Source: Thermoplasmata archaeon
GTDB lineage: Archaea; Thermoplasmatota; Thermoplasmata; Thermoplasmatales; Thermoplasmataceae
DNA length: 6,008 nt
Direction of reading: 5' to 3'
Assembly: GCA_021804185.1 (NCBI GenBank)
Contig: JAJZKL010000088.1
Location: 1-6,008, forward strand
Position numbers and translations under genes: made by a program. Of the stretch, positions 1 through 5,909 are shown piece after piece (within the stretch, counting starts at the first letter, position 1; each line of letters opens with the position of its first letter). The notes beneath the pieces are model-generated. The model saw only the letters and a list, made by a program, of their open reading frames with translations. It did not search any database and was not told the DNA's origin.

Positions 1-1239
1 GAATGGTATGGGTGAGGATGAGGGGCTTCCCGACCATGTGAAATTAGTCTGGCCGTACGATCCGTTTCCGCTCACCGCGTGGGTTACAAACCCTATGGGG
101 ATATTGCCATAGCCATGGTAGGGGTGTCCGGGATCAGGGGTGATTGTTATATTGAAATTCACCGCGCCATGATAGGGCTCACTCAGGTTCCATATGGGAG
201 CCATTGAGTAATAATACGTGCTTGAGCCCAGAGCAGTAAGCACATTGTAAACATGAGACCAGTTCAGCGTATGAGATCCATAGGTAGCGTTAACATACAC
301 AGTCCCTATGGTATATTCCGCTGTTGACCCCAAGTAAAAACCAGGCACGAAGGCAAACTCTCCGCCGTTGAATGCATTGAGGGTGCCATTGTATGTTGCA
401 ATATTCTCAGAGAAATCCATCCATGCGTGATAAAGTGCTCCTGTTGAATCTCTTGAATTGTAGTATTCCTCATTGACATTCAGTGGGGTTGCTGATGAGT
501 TTTCCTTTGGTCTTAGAGAGGTCGAATGAGGCTTGTATGAAACTGAAGGCGGATTTCCCACTGTTACGTTGAAGGTCGTGTTCCCGTATCCGCCTGTATA
601 GTCGGATGCAGTGAGATTGACCTCATATGTTCCTTTATGGTTGAATGTGACAGTGGGATCCTGGAGCGTAGACGTGATCCCGTTCCCGAAATTCCAGCTG
701 TAATTGTATTCTGATCCTATGCCGCCGGTTGCACTTCCCTGGAACTGTACCGGTGTGCCTTTGTCGATGTTCTCAGGTGCAGTTATATGTGCAAAAGGAG
801 GGCTCACTGTGGTTATGTTCCAGCTTATGGCGTATGTGAGGTTGGTTTCCAGGTTAACGTAACCTAGAAGGGCAGGGGAAGCTCTTGTGTCGTTATATGA
901 GTAATTCCCGGGTGATAAATCAAGAGTGTGTGACGAACCGGAATAGAGATTGTTTCCGTCAATTTCCCAGTCCGGCTGGTATATGGTTGCATTATAGGTG
1001 ATGGGCTCACCGGCATCCTGTGTTATGGTGCCAATGCCAAATGAAGTGTTTGAGGTGCTTCCATTTCCGTGATAGATTAACCTGTTGCCCTGGTAAATCC
1101 ATATGGTCTGGTTGCTGGTGGATGTATCCGGCTTTGCCTGTATGTTATAGTAAGCCATTGGACTCAGGTTTACGAGAACCAAAAGTGCGATAACTGAGAC
1201 GATTAATGGAATCAGCAACTTTCCTTTTCCTGTATTCAT
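1..1239 (-). CDS. Secreted PKD-domain surface protein, 3' part outside window
   Basis: The frame is open from the ATG at 1239 to base 1 (413 codons) with no stop, so the C-terminus lies beyond the window. Residues about 8-30 form a hydrophobic signal peptide or N-terminal anchor after a short basic start (MNTGKGK). Residues about 146-227 are a PKD domain: they carry SWNFGNG (the family's WDFGDG-like motif), then FNHKGTYEVNLTASD and a closing NVTV strand. Residues 31-145 and 228-413 are Asn/Ser/Thr/Tyr-rich extracellular sequence that I cannot assign. NxS/T sequons are scattered throughout, as expected of a glycosylated archaeal surface protein. PKD domains usually mediate protein or sugar contacts outside the cell. 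The start is chosen because its ATG overlaps the upstream stop as ATGA; no clear SD precedes it, so translational coupling is likely. It is the last visible gene of the operon. The precise role (adhesin, S-layer-associated protein or part of a secretion complex) is not determinable. Confidence 0.85.
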   Translation of the reverse strand, partial: MNTGKGKLLIPLIVSVIALLVLVNLSPMAYYNIQAKPDTSTSNQTIWIYQGNRLIYHGNGSTSNTSFGIGTITQDAGEPITYNATIYQPDWEIDGNNLYSGSSHTLDLSPGNYSYNDTRASPALLGYVNLETNLTYAISWNITTVSPPFAHITAPENIDKGTPVQFQGSATGGIGSEYNYSWNFGNGITSTLQDPTVTFNHKGTYEVNLTASDYTGGYGNTTFNVTVGNPPSVSYKPHSTSLRPKENSSATPLNVNEEYYNSRDSTGALYHAWMDFSENIATYNGTLNAFNGGEFAFVPGFYLGSTAEYTIGTVYVNATYGSHTLNWSHVYNVLTALGSSTYYYSMAPIWNLSEPYHGAVNFNITITPDPGHPYHGYGNIPIGFVTHAVSGNGSYGQTNFTWSGSPSSSPIPF

Positions 1240-1574
1240 GCAAACACGTCCAGAACCGGAATATCCTTCATTTCTCCGGCAACGAGAAACATAATTGAGA
1301 AGAATGCGGTAAAGAGGCCTGCAAAAACCGGCAACGAAAGAATGCCAAGGGATTTCGAGGCATCGGTGATCAGGGACAGTTCTGTTTTGATCAGGGTGGT
1401 GAGGCCGTCCAGTATGGCATATACCACTATGTGTATCAGTGAGAAAAAGAGGTGCATCAGTGCTGTCACGAAAGGGCCTGCAACCCTCTTCTGGAATGCT
1501 GATGTCAGGGAATTCCAGGCATTTGAGACACCGCATCCCCAGGTAGTGGGATTATACCACACGGACTGGCACAT
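1236..1574 (-). CDS. Small hydrophobic membrane protein (112 aa)
   Basis: I do not recognise a family. The product has a short polar N-terminus with two cysteines (Cys2, Cys14), an amphipathic stretch at about 17-33, a hydrophobic segment at about 35-58, a mixed amphipathic helix at about 59-75, and a second hydrophobic segment at about 76-99. It ends in a short acidic tail (GEMKDIPVLDVFA). There is no signal peptide with a clear cleavage site. The ATG directly abuts the TAG of the upstream gene, and a GGAGG site (1586-1590 on the complementary strand) lies 11 nt upstream; the TGA overlaps the start of the PKD gene. Its layout resembles the neighbouring 116-residue protein. Small two-helix proteins beside a large secreted protein could be channel or pilin-like subunits, but nothing in the sequence proves that. 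Confidence 0.8.
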   Translation of the reverse strand: MCQSVWYNPTTWGCGVSNAWNSLTSAFQKRVAGPFVTALMHLFFSLIHIVVYAILDGLTTLIKTELSLITDASKSLGILSLPVFAGLFTAFFSIMFLVAGEMKDIPVLDVFA

Positions 1575-1925
1575 CTAGAGGGCTTCCTCCATTCCTTCTA
1601 CGTCTTTCTCAGCACCAACGAAATCCATGACAAAGTATACGATGAAGAATGTCAGGACCAGGGATACCCCGGCCATGAGGAAACTCCATATCCCGTATGA
1701 GGCAGCACTTGATGCCCATGCAAAGAGGATCTGCTGGAAGGCTGAACCCATGGCATATATGACATTGGTCGCAGCTCCGACAATGGCATCCATGATTCCT
1801 GTGATAAAGCCCATCACAAGGTTCCAGATGCTCACAAGAATGGAATTGCCATTCAACCCTGATGATGAAGAATTCGCCAGAATTCTCACTTTAGCAGCAA
1901 AAATCAGCGTGGAAAGGGAACTCAT
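1575..1925 (-). CDS. Small hydrophobic membrane protein (116 aa)
   Basis: No recognised family. The N-terminus (about 1-27) is mildly amphipathic. Residues about 28-70 are a long run of hydrophobic and small residues (Gly, Ala, Ile, Met) that could be one long or two short helices, and residues about 78-103 are a strong membrane helix. The protein ends in an acidic tail (GAEKDVEGMEEAL), presumably cytoplasmic. The ATG overlaps the preceding gene's stop as ATGA, and GGAGG sits 9 nt upstream of it (1935-1939), which fixes the start. The gene ends at TAG with no base before the next ATG. This tight arrangement suggests stoichiometric production with its neighbours. The size and helix plan echo the 112-residue protein that follows, so the two may be diverged duplicates or partner subunits. 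Confidence 0.82.
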   Translation of the reverse strand: MSSLSTLIFAAKVRILANSSSSGLNGNSILVSIWNLVMGFITGIMDAIVGAATNVIYAMGSAFQQILFAWASSAASYGIWSFLMAGVSLVLTFFIVYFVMDFVGAEKDVEGMEEAL

Positions 1926-2383
1926 TTCTTCTTTCCTCCCACATACGATTTAGTGTGCAGCCAGGCTGCATGCCAGATTGTCACCATTCCGAATACAAGG
2001 ATGGCAACGCCGTCAAAGATCGCTGCCTGATTGCCATAATATATTGGAAGCAGAACATACCTGCCAAAGTGGAAGAGCAGGCCGAATATTCCACCCACAA
2101 ACATTCCTGCAATGAATGCTGGAATGAACCTTACAAGGAGATCAAGCTTCCCCTTTCCCGGAGGAGTGAACATCTCAGCAAGGAGCCAGAAGGCGAATCC
2201 CATTATGATGCCGGGAATCAGCGCACCTTCCGTTATGGCATAGGTGTTCCCAAACACCACGAACGTTGGCCGTTCGAACATCAGTGCTATGATTGAGAGC
2301 GAGGCAATTGCTGATATTATGACGGCACCAACGCTCCAGTTTCCATATGTTGATCTGATTTTTCCCCTGATTTTTCGAACCAT
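1922..2383 (-). CDS. Four-helix integral membrane protein (153 aa)
   Basis: No recognised family. The protein starts with a basic cytoplasmic segment (MVRKIRGKIR), followed by likely membrane helices at about 18-36, 49-71, 83-106 and 120-142, and ends in a basic tail (GGKKK). The positive-inside rule places both termini in the cytoplasm. The loop between helices 2 and 3 (TPPGKGKLD) is also basic and so cytoplasmic. Two histidines (His105, His138), a third near the end (His143) and several Gly/Phe residues lie in or next to the membrane, but no cofactor or transport motif stands out. The start lies one base after the preceding TAA and has GGAGG 8 nt upstream (2392-2396). It is probably the polytopic core of the complex made by this operon, but that is inferred from context only. 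Confidence 0.85.
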   Translation of the reverse strand: MVRKIRGKIRSTYGNWSVGAVIISAIASLSIIALMFERPTFVVFGNTYAITEGALIPGIIMGFAFWLLAEMFTPPGKGKLDLLVRFIPAFIAGMFVGGIFGLLFHFGRYVLLPIYYGNQAAIFDGVAILVFGMVTIWHAAWLHTKSYVGGKKK

Positions 2384-2384
2384 T

Positions 2385-3086
2385 TTACTTCCCTCCCTTC
2401 TTATTCTTCTTTGTAGTCTTGACTGTTGACTGACCTCTTTTCATGATTTCAATGTCTAACCAGGGAGATTCCATGAAGGCAGCTCCAAAGATCACAATGC
2501 CGGAAATCAGGTAACCGATCTGTTCACCGGCAAATGGACCAAGAAATGAGAACTGCTTATTCCCGTAGGCAAAGACATTGAAGCTGTAGGAAGTAGTGTT
2601 GCCTGACAGCCTTATCATCAGGTATGATGATTGATTTCCCGTGATGTACTGAGGCTGCAGCTGCACATATTCCGTTGATTCATTTTTCAGCGATACATTG
2701 AGGAAGGGCTGAAAGTTTGATTCGTTGGTGCCGAACCCAAGACTTTCATTTCCTGTTACCGGAGATCCAAAAAGAATTGTAAGATTAGAGACTGAAAAAT
2801 CATTCAATTCTCCCTGGGTAAGATTTGTCAGTACGTAACTCACAGTTGCATTGAATGGCATGTCATACGTTGTGGTTCCGTTCACTGAGGCAAATGCTAT
2901 CCCTGCACCGGTGGCATTGTAGATGAACTGAGTCTGGGTATCCCCTTTCAACACTGATGAGTGATCGTTCAGTGACACCAAGCTGTGGCCGATGACTGAT
3001 GAAAGAAATATCGCCATTGTAACTGCAATAATGCCAACAGCAAGGCCAACGATGCCCCTCTTTCCCTTTGATTTAGCGGTTTCCAT
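2385..3086 (-). CDS. Two-TM surface protein with sequon-rich ectodomain (233 aa)
   Basis: First gene of the operon. A basic N-terminus (METAKSKGKR) precedes a membrane helix at about 11-36. Residues about 40-187 form an extracellular domain with eleven NxS/T sequons, then a second helix at about 188-207, then a lysine-rich cytoplasmic tail ending KKNKKGGK. The ectodomain looks beta-rich and resembles no family I can name. I place the start at the ATG at 3086. A longer reading would begin with TTG at 3104, but that extension contains the SD itself (GGAGG at 3096-3100, 9 nt from the ATG) and its first codons are an artefact of reading the ribosome binding site. The SD is locked in an 8-bp hairpin. 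The stop is one base from the next gene. The likely role is a glycosylated envelope subunit; function unknown. Confidence 0.87.
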   Translation of the reverse strand: METAKSKGKRGIVGLAVGIIAVTMAIFLSSVIGHSLVSLNDHSSVLKGDTQTQFIYNATGAGIAFASVNGTTTYDMPFNATVSYVLTNLTQGELNDFSVSNLTILFGSPVTGNESLGFGTNESNFQPFLNVSLKNESTEYVQLQPQYITGNQSSYLMIRLSGNTTSYSFNVFAYGNKQFSFLGPFAGEQIGYLISGIVIFGAAFMESPWLDIEIMKRGQSTVKTTKKNKKGGK

Positions 3087-3093
3087 TATAAGT

Positions 3094-3114
3094 TTCCTCC
3101 GCAAACCGGAGGAA
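3094..3114 (-). promoter_or_regulatory. Hairpin sequestering the operon's ribosome binding site
   Basis: On the transcribed strand TTCCTCCG (3114-3107) pairs perfectly with CGGAGGAA (3101-3094) across a 5-nt loop, GTTTG. The 3' arm contains the SD (GGAGG) of the gene starting at 3086, so a folded leader would block ribosome access. The eight-base stem with four G-C pairs should be stable at moderate temperature. This is seen directly; the regulatory role is inferred. Temperature, a bound protein or the upstream anti-SD copy could control opening. Confidence 0.6.
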
Positions 3115-3124
3115 CGGAAACCCC

Positions 3125-3164
3125 AGCTAATCGGAGGAATAGAGCTTCCGCTCCCCGATTAGCT
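3125..3164 (-). promoter_or_regulatory. Leader hairpin with GNRA tetraloop and second anti-SD copy
   Basis: A perfect 10-bp inverted repeat, AGCTAATCGG / CCGATTAGCT, encloses 20 nt. In the transcript (minus strand) the interior can form a further stem GGAGC/GCTCT (4 Watson-Crick pairs plus G-T) capped by GGAA, a GNRA-type tetraloop, leaving ATTCCT as a 3' bulge. Bulge plus stem contain TTCCTCCG (3139-3132), identical to the anti-SD arm of the next hairpin. There is no T-tract, so it is not a simple terminator. It lies just after the predicted transcription start and so would be at or near the mRNA 5' end. Confidence 0.6.
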
Positions 3165-3188
3165 TTACAATCTCAAAAGGTGAGGTTG

Positions 3189-3207
3189 TTTAAATAAGGT
3201 TTATAGG
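3189..3207 (-). promoter_or_regulatory. Probable TATA box of the membrane operon
   Basis: The minus strand reads CCTATAAACC followed by TTATTTAAA (3197-3189), both resembling archaeal TATA elements. From the TTATTTAAA centre, initiation about 25 nt downstream would fall near 3165-3168, giving a leader of roughly 80 nt that starts at the first hairpin. CTTTG-T-CAAAG (3209-3219), a small inverted repeat, lies immediately upstream and could be an operator. Confidence 0.5.
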
Positions 3208-3243
3208 TCTTTGTCAAAGGTCAGAAGAGTCAAGGGGTGATTG

Positions 3244-3352
3244 TTATTCTGGCAGTACCCAACAAATTATAAAATTCCCATTCGTATTCTTCAACCTTTG
3301 TACTTCGTCAAGACTCTTTAATTCTATTCTCAAATTGCGACCAACTTTTCAT
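3244..3352 (-). CDS. Possible tiny gene needing a +1 frameshift (about 35 aa)
   Basis: A perfect SD overlaps the stop of the mrr-like gene and lies 7 nt before ATG at 3352. The ATG frame gives 14 codons, MKSWSQFENRIKES, then TGA (3310-3308). A +1 shift at TCT-TGA-C reaches a frame open to TAA at 3246-3244, adding DEVQRLKNTNGNFIICWVLPE. Both halves look protein-like and join smoothly (IKES/DEVQRL). Alternatives are a decayed small gene with one inserted base, a sequencing error, a 14-residue leader-type peptide, or chance. The shift site resembles that of bacterial RF2 (CTT-TGA-C), but programmed shifting is not shown here. No family is recognised. The position suggests translation coupled to the nuclease gene. 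The stretch is too short for statistics, so the product is tentative; the start signal is the strongest part of the case. Confidence 0.3.
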
Positions 3353-3359
3353 AATTAAC

Positions 3360-3366
3360 TCACCTC
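3360..3366 (-). promoter_or_regulatory. Perfect Shine-Dalgarno site at end of mrr-like gene
   Basis: GAGGTGA on the minus strand matches the 16S 3' end over seven bases, overlaps the TGA of the nuclease gene and sits 7 nt before an ATG at 3352. It is the best SD match in the accessory half of the window, yet the reading frame it serves closes after 14 codons unless a shift occurs. Confidence 0.55.
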
Positions 3367-4327
3367 ATTCAGAGCTTTGGTCAAAATAATCATCATCAAC
3401 TCTATAGGTTCTGTAAACAGTGTCCTCGATAAGACCTACTCCTTTTGCCAGCATTACTTCGGCCAAGTCATATGCATCGACCCACGCAATATTTTCACTG
3501 TGGCTTCTTATATATTTTGTCGCATTTCCATCGAATCCAGTAAGTGCCACAAACACTCCTGCCTTTACATCTGATTTTAGTACTTTTTCATAAAACTGAG
3601 TCAAAGGAGATAAGTCAACAGGTTTTTTCCAATGCTTAGCCTGTATGTAGATCCTTTGCGCTCCCAGTGTATCAAGTTGAACTATTCCATCAATGCCCCC
3701 ATCCCCTGGGCCGCCATGTGCCCTTAGCACATCATTTGCATCTCTTCCATATCCAATACGCGGTAGGAGGTCCGCAATAAATATCTCAAAATATTTATGA
3801 TCAAGTTCCTTCATCTTATCAACAAGATCACTCACCGTTTTCTCTTTGAAATCTTCATATGCTTTGGCGAGTCTCTCTCTTGGAGTTTCTCCTGCATTTT
3901 CATCTTCCAAAGAATCAGTAGAAACAGGTCTGGAGAGGTGTTTGCTTGTTGAATGTTTACCAAGTCCTTTTTCCCTATACCAGGTGTCTAAGGCCTTTGA
4001 GTCACTTCTAAGCAATTTAAGGGTCAATGGAGCAAATATTCCGGTTTTTCTTTTTTTCAGTAACTCACTTCCAGCTGAGGTTAGTTCAAAGGTTCCTCTA
4101 CTGACATGGTTTACGTACTCCCCCCTCCTGAGATAAAGGAGAGCCCAAAGTACCCTATCATCAATTTTGGGTCTGCTACCTGAAGGTATCAATTCAGATT
4201 GCTCCTCTGCAGACAATTTAAAATGTTTTACAACATGCTGAATAGCTTCACTATTGGTATGTGTCTTTCCATCAGATAGTAGTTCTAAAATTGGCTCCAT
4301 ACATTCTTGGTAGTTCGGTAAGGACAT
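3365..4327 (-). CDS. mrr: Mrr-type restriction endonuclease (320 aa)
   Basis: A cytoplasmic nuclease that, by family, cuts modified foreign DNA (type IV restriction); E. coli Mrr acts on methylated DNA. Residues about 1-93 match the Mrr N-terminal winged-helix DNA-binding domain: the LPNYQECMEPIL start, then IPSGSRPKIDDRVLWALLYL and RGTFELTSAG. A polar linker (about 94-165) leads to the Mrr catalytic domain at about 175-300, a PD-(D/E)xK fold with its core GGPGDGGIDG (Asp213) and QAK (Gln229, Lys231), the Q-x-K variant normal for this family. The length is close to E. coli Mrr, about 304 residues, so it looks intact. No methyltransferase is nearby, which fits a stand-alone modification-dependent enzyme. 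The ATG at 4327 has no SD and lies about 20-30 nt from a TATA-like stretch, so the mRNA may be leaderless. It is divergent from the HEPN-type gene. The target modification cannot be read from sequence. Confidence 0.92.
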   Translation of the reverse strand: MSLPNYQECMEPILELLSDGKTHTNSEAIQHVVKHFKLSAEEQSELIPSGSRPKIDDRVLWALLYLRRGEYVNHVSRGTFELTSAGSELLKKRKTGIFAPLTLKLLRSDSKALDTWYREKGLGKHSTSKHLSRPVSTDSLEDENAGETPRERLAKAYEDFKEKTVSDLVDKMKELDHKYFEIFIADLLPRIGYGRDANDVLRAHGGPGDGGIDGIVQLDTLGAQRIYIQAKHWKKPVDLSPLTQFYEKVLKSDVKAGVFVALTGFDGNATKYIRSHSENIAWVDAYDLAEVMLAKGVGLIEDTVYRTYRVDDDYFDQSSE

Positions 4328-4345
4328 AATATTGAGACGGCATTT

Positions 4346-4360
4346 GTTTTAAAAATTTAT
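4346..4360 (-). promoter_or_regulatory. Probable TATA box of mrr-like gene (leaderless)
   Basis: The minus strand reads ATAAATTTTTAAAAC, ending 18 nt before the ATG at 4327. Initiation about 25 nt from the box centre would fall at or within a few bases of the start codon. Together with the lack of any SD before that ATG, this suggests a leaderless transcript, common in Thermoplasmatales. Confidence 0.5.
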
Positions 4361-4480
4361 GCATACATACCTCCAGTAATGTCCCAAACTGGAACTATCT
4401 CTTTTCTTGAAATGTTTTTTTCACTTTACAGTTTAGTGTCGTCTCGAATCACAACTCCTTGGGAATATAATCGGCCACAG

Positions 4481-4492
4481 TTAAATTATTAA
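4481..4492 (+). promoter_or_regulatory. Probable TATA box of HEPN-type gene
   Basis: TTAAATTATTAA lies 38-49 nt before the ATG at 4530, so transcription would begin near 4512 with a short leader. That leader carries GAGGT (4522-4526), only 3 nt from the ATG: a usable but closely spaced SD. The 202-bp gap also holds the divergent mrr promoter; I see no strong shared operator in it. Confidence 0.45.
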
Positions 4493-4529
4493 GCAGTTAT
4501 AATGTTATTCAGACATTAGAAGAGGTTTC

Positions 4530-5834
4530 ATGTCGAATCAACCAAAAAACCCCAAGAAAGTTGGCCTTTGGTATAAATTCACTAAGGGAATAGGTCATAC
4601 ATTCTCTAGCATTTCTTTAGAAGCCGATAATGAGGGGAAAAGAATTGAGGATGCAGCAAAAGAACATATGCTTCAATATATGTTCAAAAGGGATATTTAT
4701 GATTTGATCGATAATTTCAACTTACCTGACCCCGAAGAAAATAAGGACGCAGACACTGCAGAGATTGTTAGAGAAAGGAAGACTCTGGATGAATTGAGGG
4801 CGTATGTCAAAGGTAAAGTGGATTTAGTAAAGTTAGAAAATTATCTTGCTCGATATCCGCATTTAGGGAATATTATCCCTCAAGGGAATATCAAAGCAAG
4901 TGAAGTTGCAAAATATGCTCGAATAGTTGCGGCCCTGCGCCAAGAAATCCATTGGGTTCAGTACAATATTATCAACATCTTAAAAAAAGAAGGACCCGGA
5001 AATTATGATACAAAATCCTACATCGACTATTGGCTAAAGCAAATTGACGATAACTGGTCCTCTTTCAACGGTGCTAGGGAAAGACTAGAAGAGAAAGAAG
5101 AGACACTTTCTTCACTGGGTTTCGATATGAAGATATACTCTGCATTGACTTCAATTTCTGAACAGTGTGAACGGTTATTTCGAGATTTTTACAAACATAT
5201 TGAGGAAGCTACTAATGGCATAAGCTACAGTCAACAATCACTTAGTCATTTCGATGATCAGTTTGGCAGTCTTGACAATGGATTGTTTATAGAACTCAGA
5301 AAAATTAGAGGGTATAGTCATGGCTTTGAAATTAACGAAGAGACCAAAGAACGACTGAAATTCTTAGTTGAGATAAGAAATCAGGTCAATAGTTTGTTTC
5401 TCGCTAGATTCAACTTTAAGCTCTTTTATGAAGAGGTTGAAAAATCGCTAGACCAGATTAGTAGAAACTGCTATGATAGCAAAGGTCTTGTCACTAATCT
5501 GGCTTCCCTAGGCACAATTATCGATAAGATTAATGTAGATAGTCTCAAAAGGAAAATGAAATCAAAGCCCAAAGAAGGATCAATAAATACATTAGAAATC
5601 TTTTTGCAGGAAAATTACCCTCACTACGACCCAATTATCGTTAAGAATTTGCGGAATATAATGATCATAAGAAATCAATGGCCAATACATGATAACACCT
5701 CAAAGGGAATCAAACTAGTTGAGGAAATCTACGGAACATATCCTGTGGATGATTATAGTATCTTTTGGGATAGGATACTAAACCTTTATCAGCAAAGTCT
5801 TGCGATATTAAAGGGGACTATGAGTACGGCATAG
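4530..5834 (+). CDS. Large helical protein with C-terminal HEPN-like ribonuclease domain (434 aa)
   Basis: The full protein is not a family I recognise. It is soluble, highly charged and almost entirely helical, with no signal peptide or membrane segment. Residues about 183-195 (ARERLEEKEETL) suggest a short coiled coil. The C-terminal part, about 352-430, fits a HEPN domain: NLRNIMIIRNQWPIHDN contains Arg381-Asn382 and His387, the family's R-x4-6-H motif with the usual polar residue after Arg, followed by FWDRILNLYQQSLAIL as the last helix. HEPN domains with this motif are mostly metal-independent RNases in toxin and antiviral systems. An earlier LRKIRGYSH (256-264) and EIRNQVN (281-287) might mark a second, degenerate unit; that is weak. 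The ATG at 4530 is supported by a TATA-like box and a close SD; TAG is followed by a T-rich tract. The gene is markedly AT-rich compared with the left operon, suggesting transfer. An RNA-targeting defence effector is likely but inferred. Confidence 0.75.
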   Translation: MSNQPKNPKKVGLWYKFTKGIGHTFSSISLEADNEGKRIEDAAKEHMLQYMFKRDIYDLIDNFNLPDPEENKDADTAEIVRERKTLDELRAYVKGKVDLVKLENYLARYPHLGNIIPQGNIKASEVAKYARIVAALRQEIHWVQYNIINILKKEGPGNYDTKSYIDYWLKQIDDNWSSFNGARERLEEKEETLSSLGFDMKIYSALTSISEQCERLFRDFYKHIEEATNGISYSQQSLSHFDDQFGSLDNGLFIELRKIRGYSHGFEINEETKERLKFLVEIRNQVNSLFLARFNFKLFYEEVEKSLDQISRNCYDSKGLVTNLASLGTIIDKINVDSLKRKMKSKPKEGSINTLEIFLQENYPHYDPIIVKNLRNIMIIRNQWPIHDNTSKGIKLVEEIYGTYPVDDYSIFWDRILNLYQQSLAILKGTMSTA

Positions 5835-5836
5835 GC

Positions 5837-5847
5837 TTTTTTATTTT
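5837..5847 (+). terminator. T-rich archaeal terminator
   Basis: TTTTTTATTTT starts two bases after the TAG of the HEPN-type gene. Such T-tracts without a hairpin terminate archaeal RNA polymerase. It also covers the TAA that closes the read-through frame of the convergent gene at the right edge. Confidence 0.65.
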
Positions 5848-5909
5848 GCTCCGGTCGTTGTATAGAGTGCTTCATATTGTGCTGTAACATAGAATGAATA
5901 GCCACTAAT

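Noticed and set aside
1342..2429. Several plus-strand open frames across the membrane operon (for example 1342-1578, 1627-1953, 1955-2296, 2244-2429)
   Set aside because: They lie opposite convincing membrane-protein genes with SDs and ATGA junctions, lack their own signals, and their products look like out-of-frame translations.
3087..3104. Six-codon N-terminal extension of the first operon gene, starting with TTG at 3104
   Set aside because: The extension is the ribosome binding site itself: GGAGG at 3096-3100 lies ideally before ATG 3086, and TTG falls in the hairpin loop and arm.
3125..3164. The 10-bp hairpin as a transcription terminator for mrr
   Set aside because: No T-tract follows it on the minus strand, and it lies downstream of a TATA-like box and directly before an SD hairpin, so a leader role fits better.
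3225..3318. Inverted repeat AAGAGTC (3225-3231) / GACTCTT (3312-3318) around the tiny ORF, considered as mobile-element ends
   Set aside because: Seven bases is short for ends about 80 nt apart, there is no flanking target duplication and no transposase.
3377..4136. Plus-strand open frames 3377-3574 and 3846-4136
   Set aside because: Both are antisense to the mrr-like gene, whose two domains and catalytic residues are intact on the other strand.
4379..4492. Plus-strand 37-codon frame starting MSQTGTISFLEMF in the divergent promoter gap
   Set aside because: It has no SD, runs through the likely TATA box of the HEPN gene and resembles nothing; it is probably chance in AT-rich DNA.
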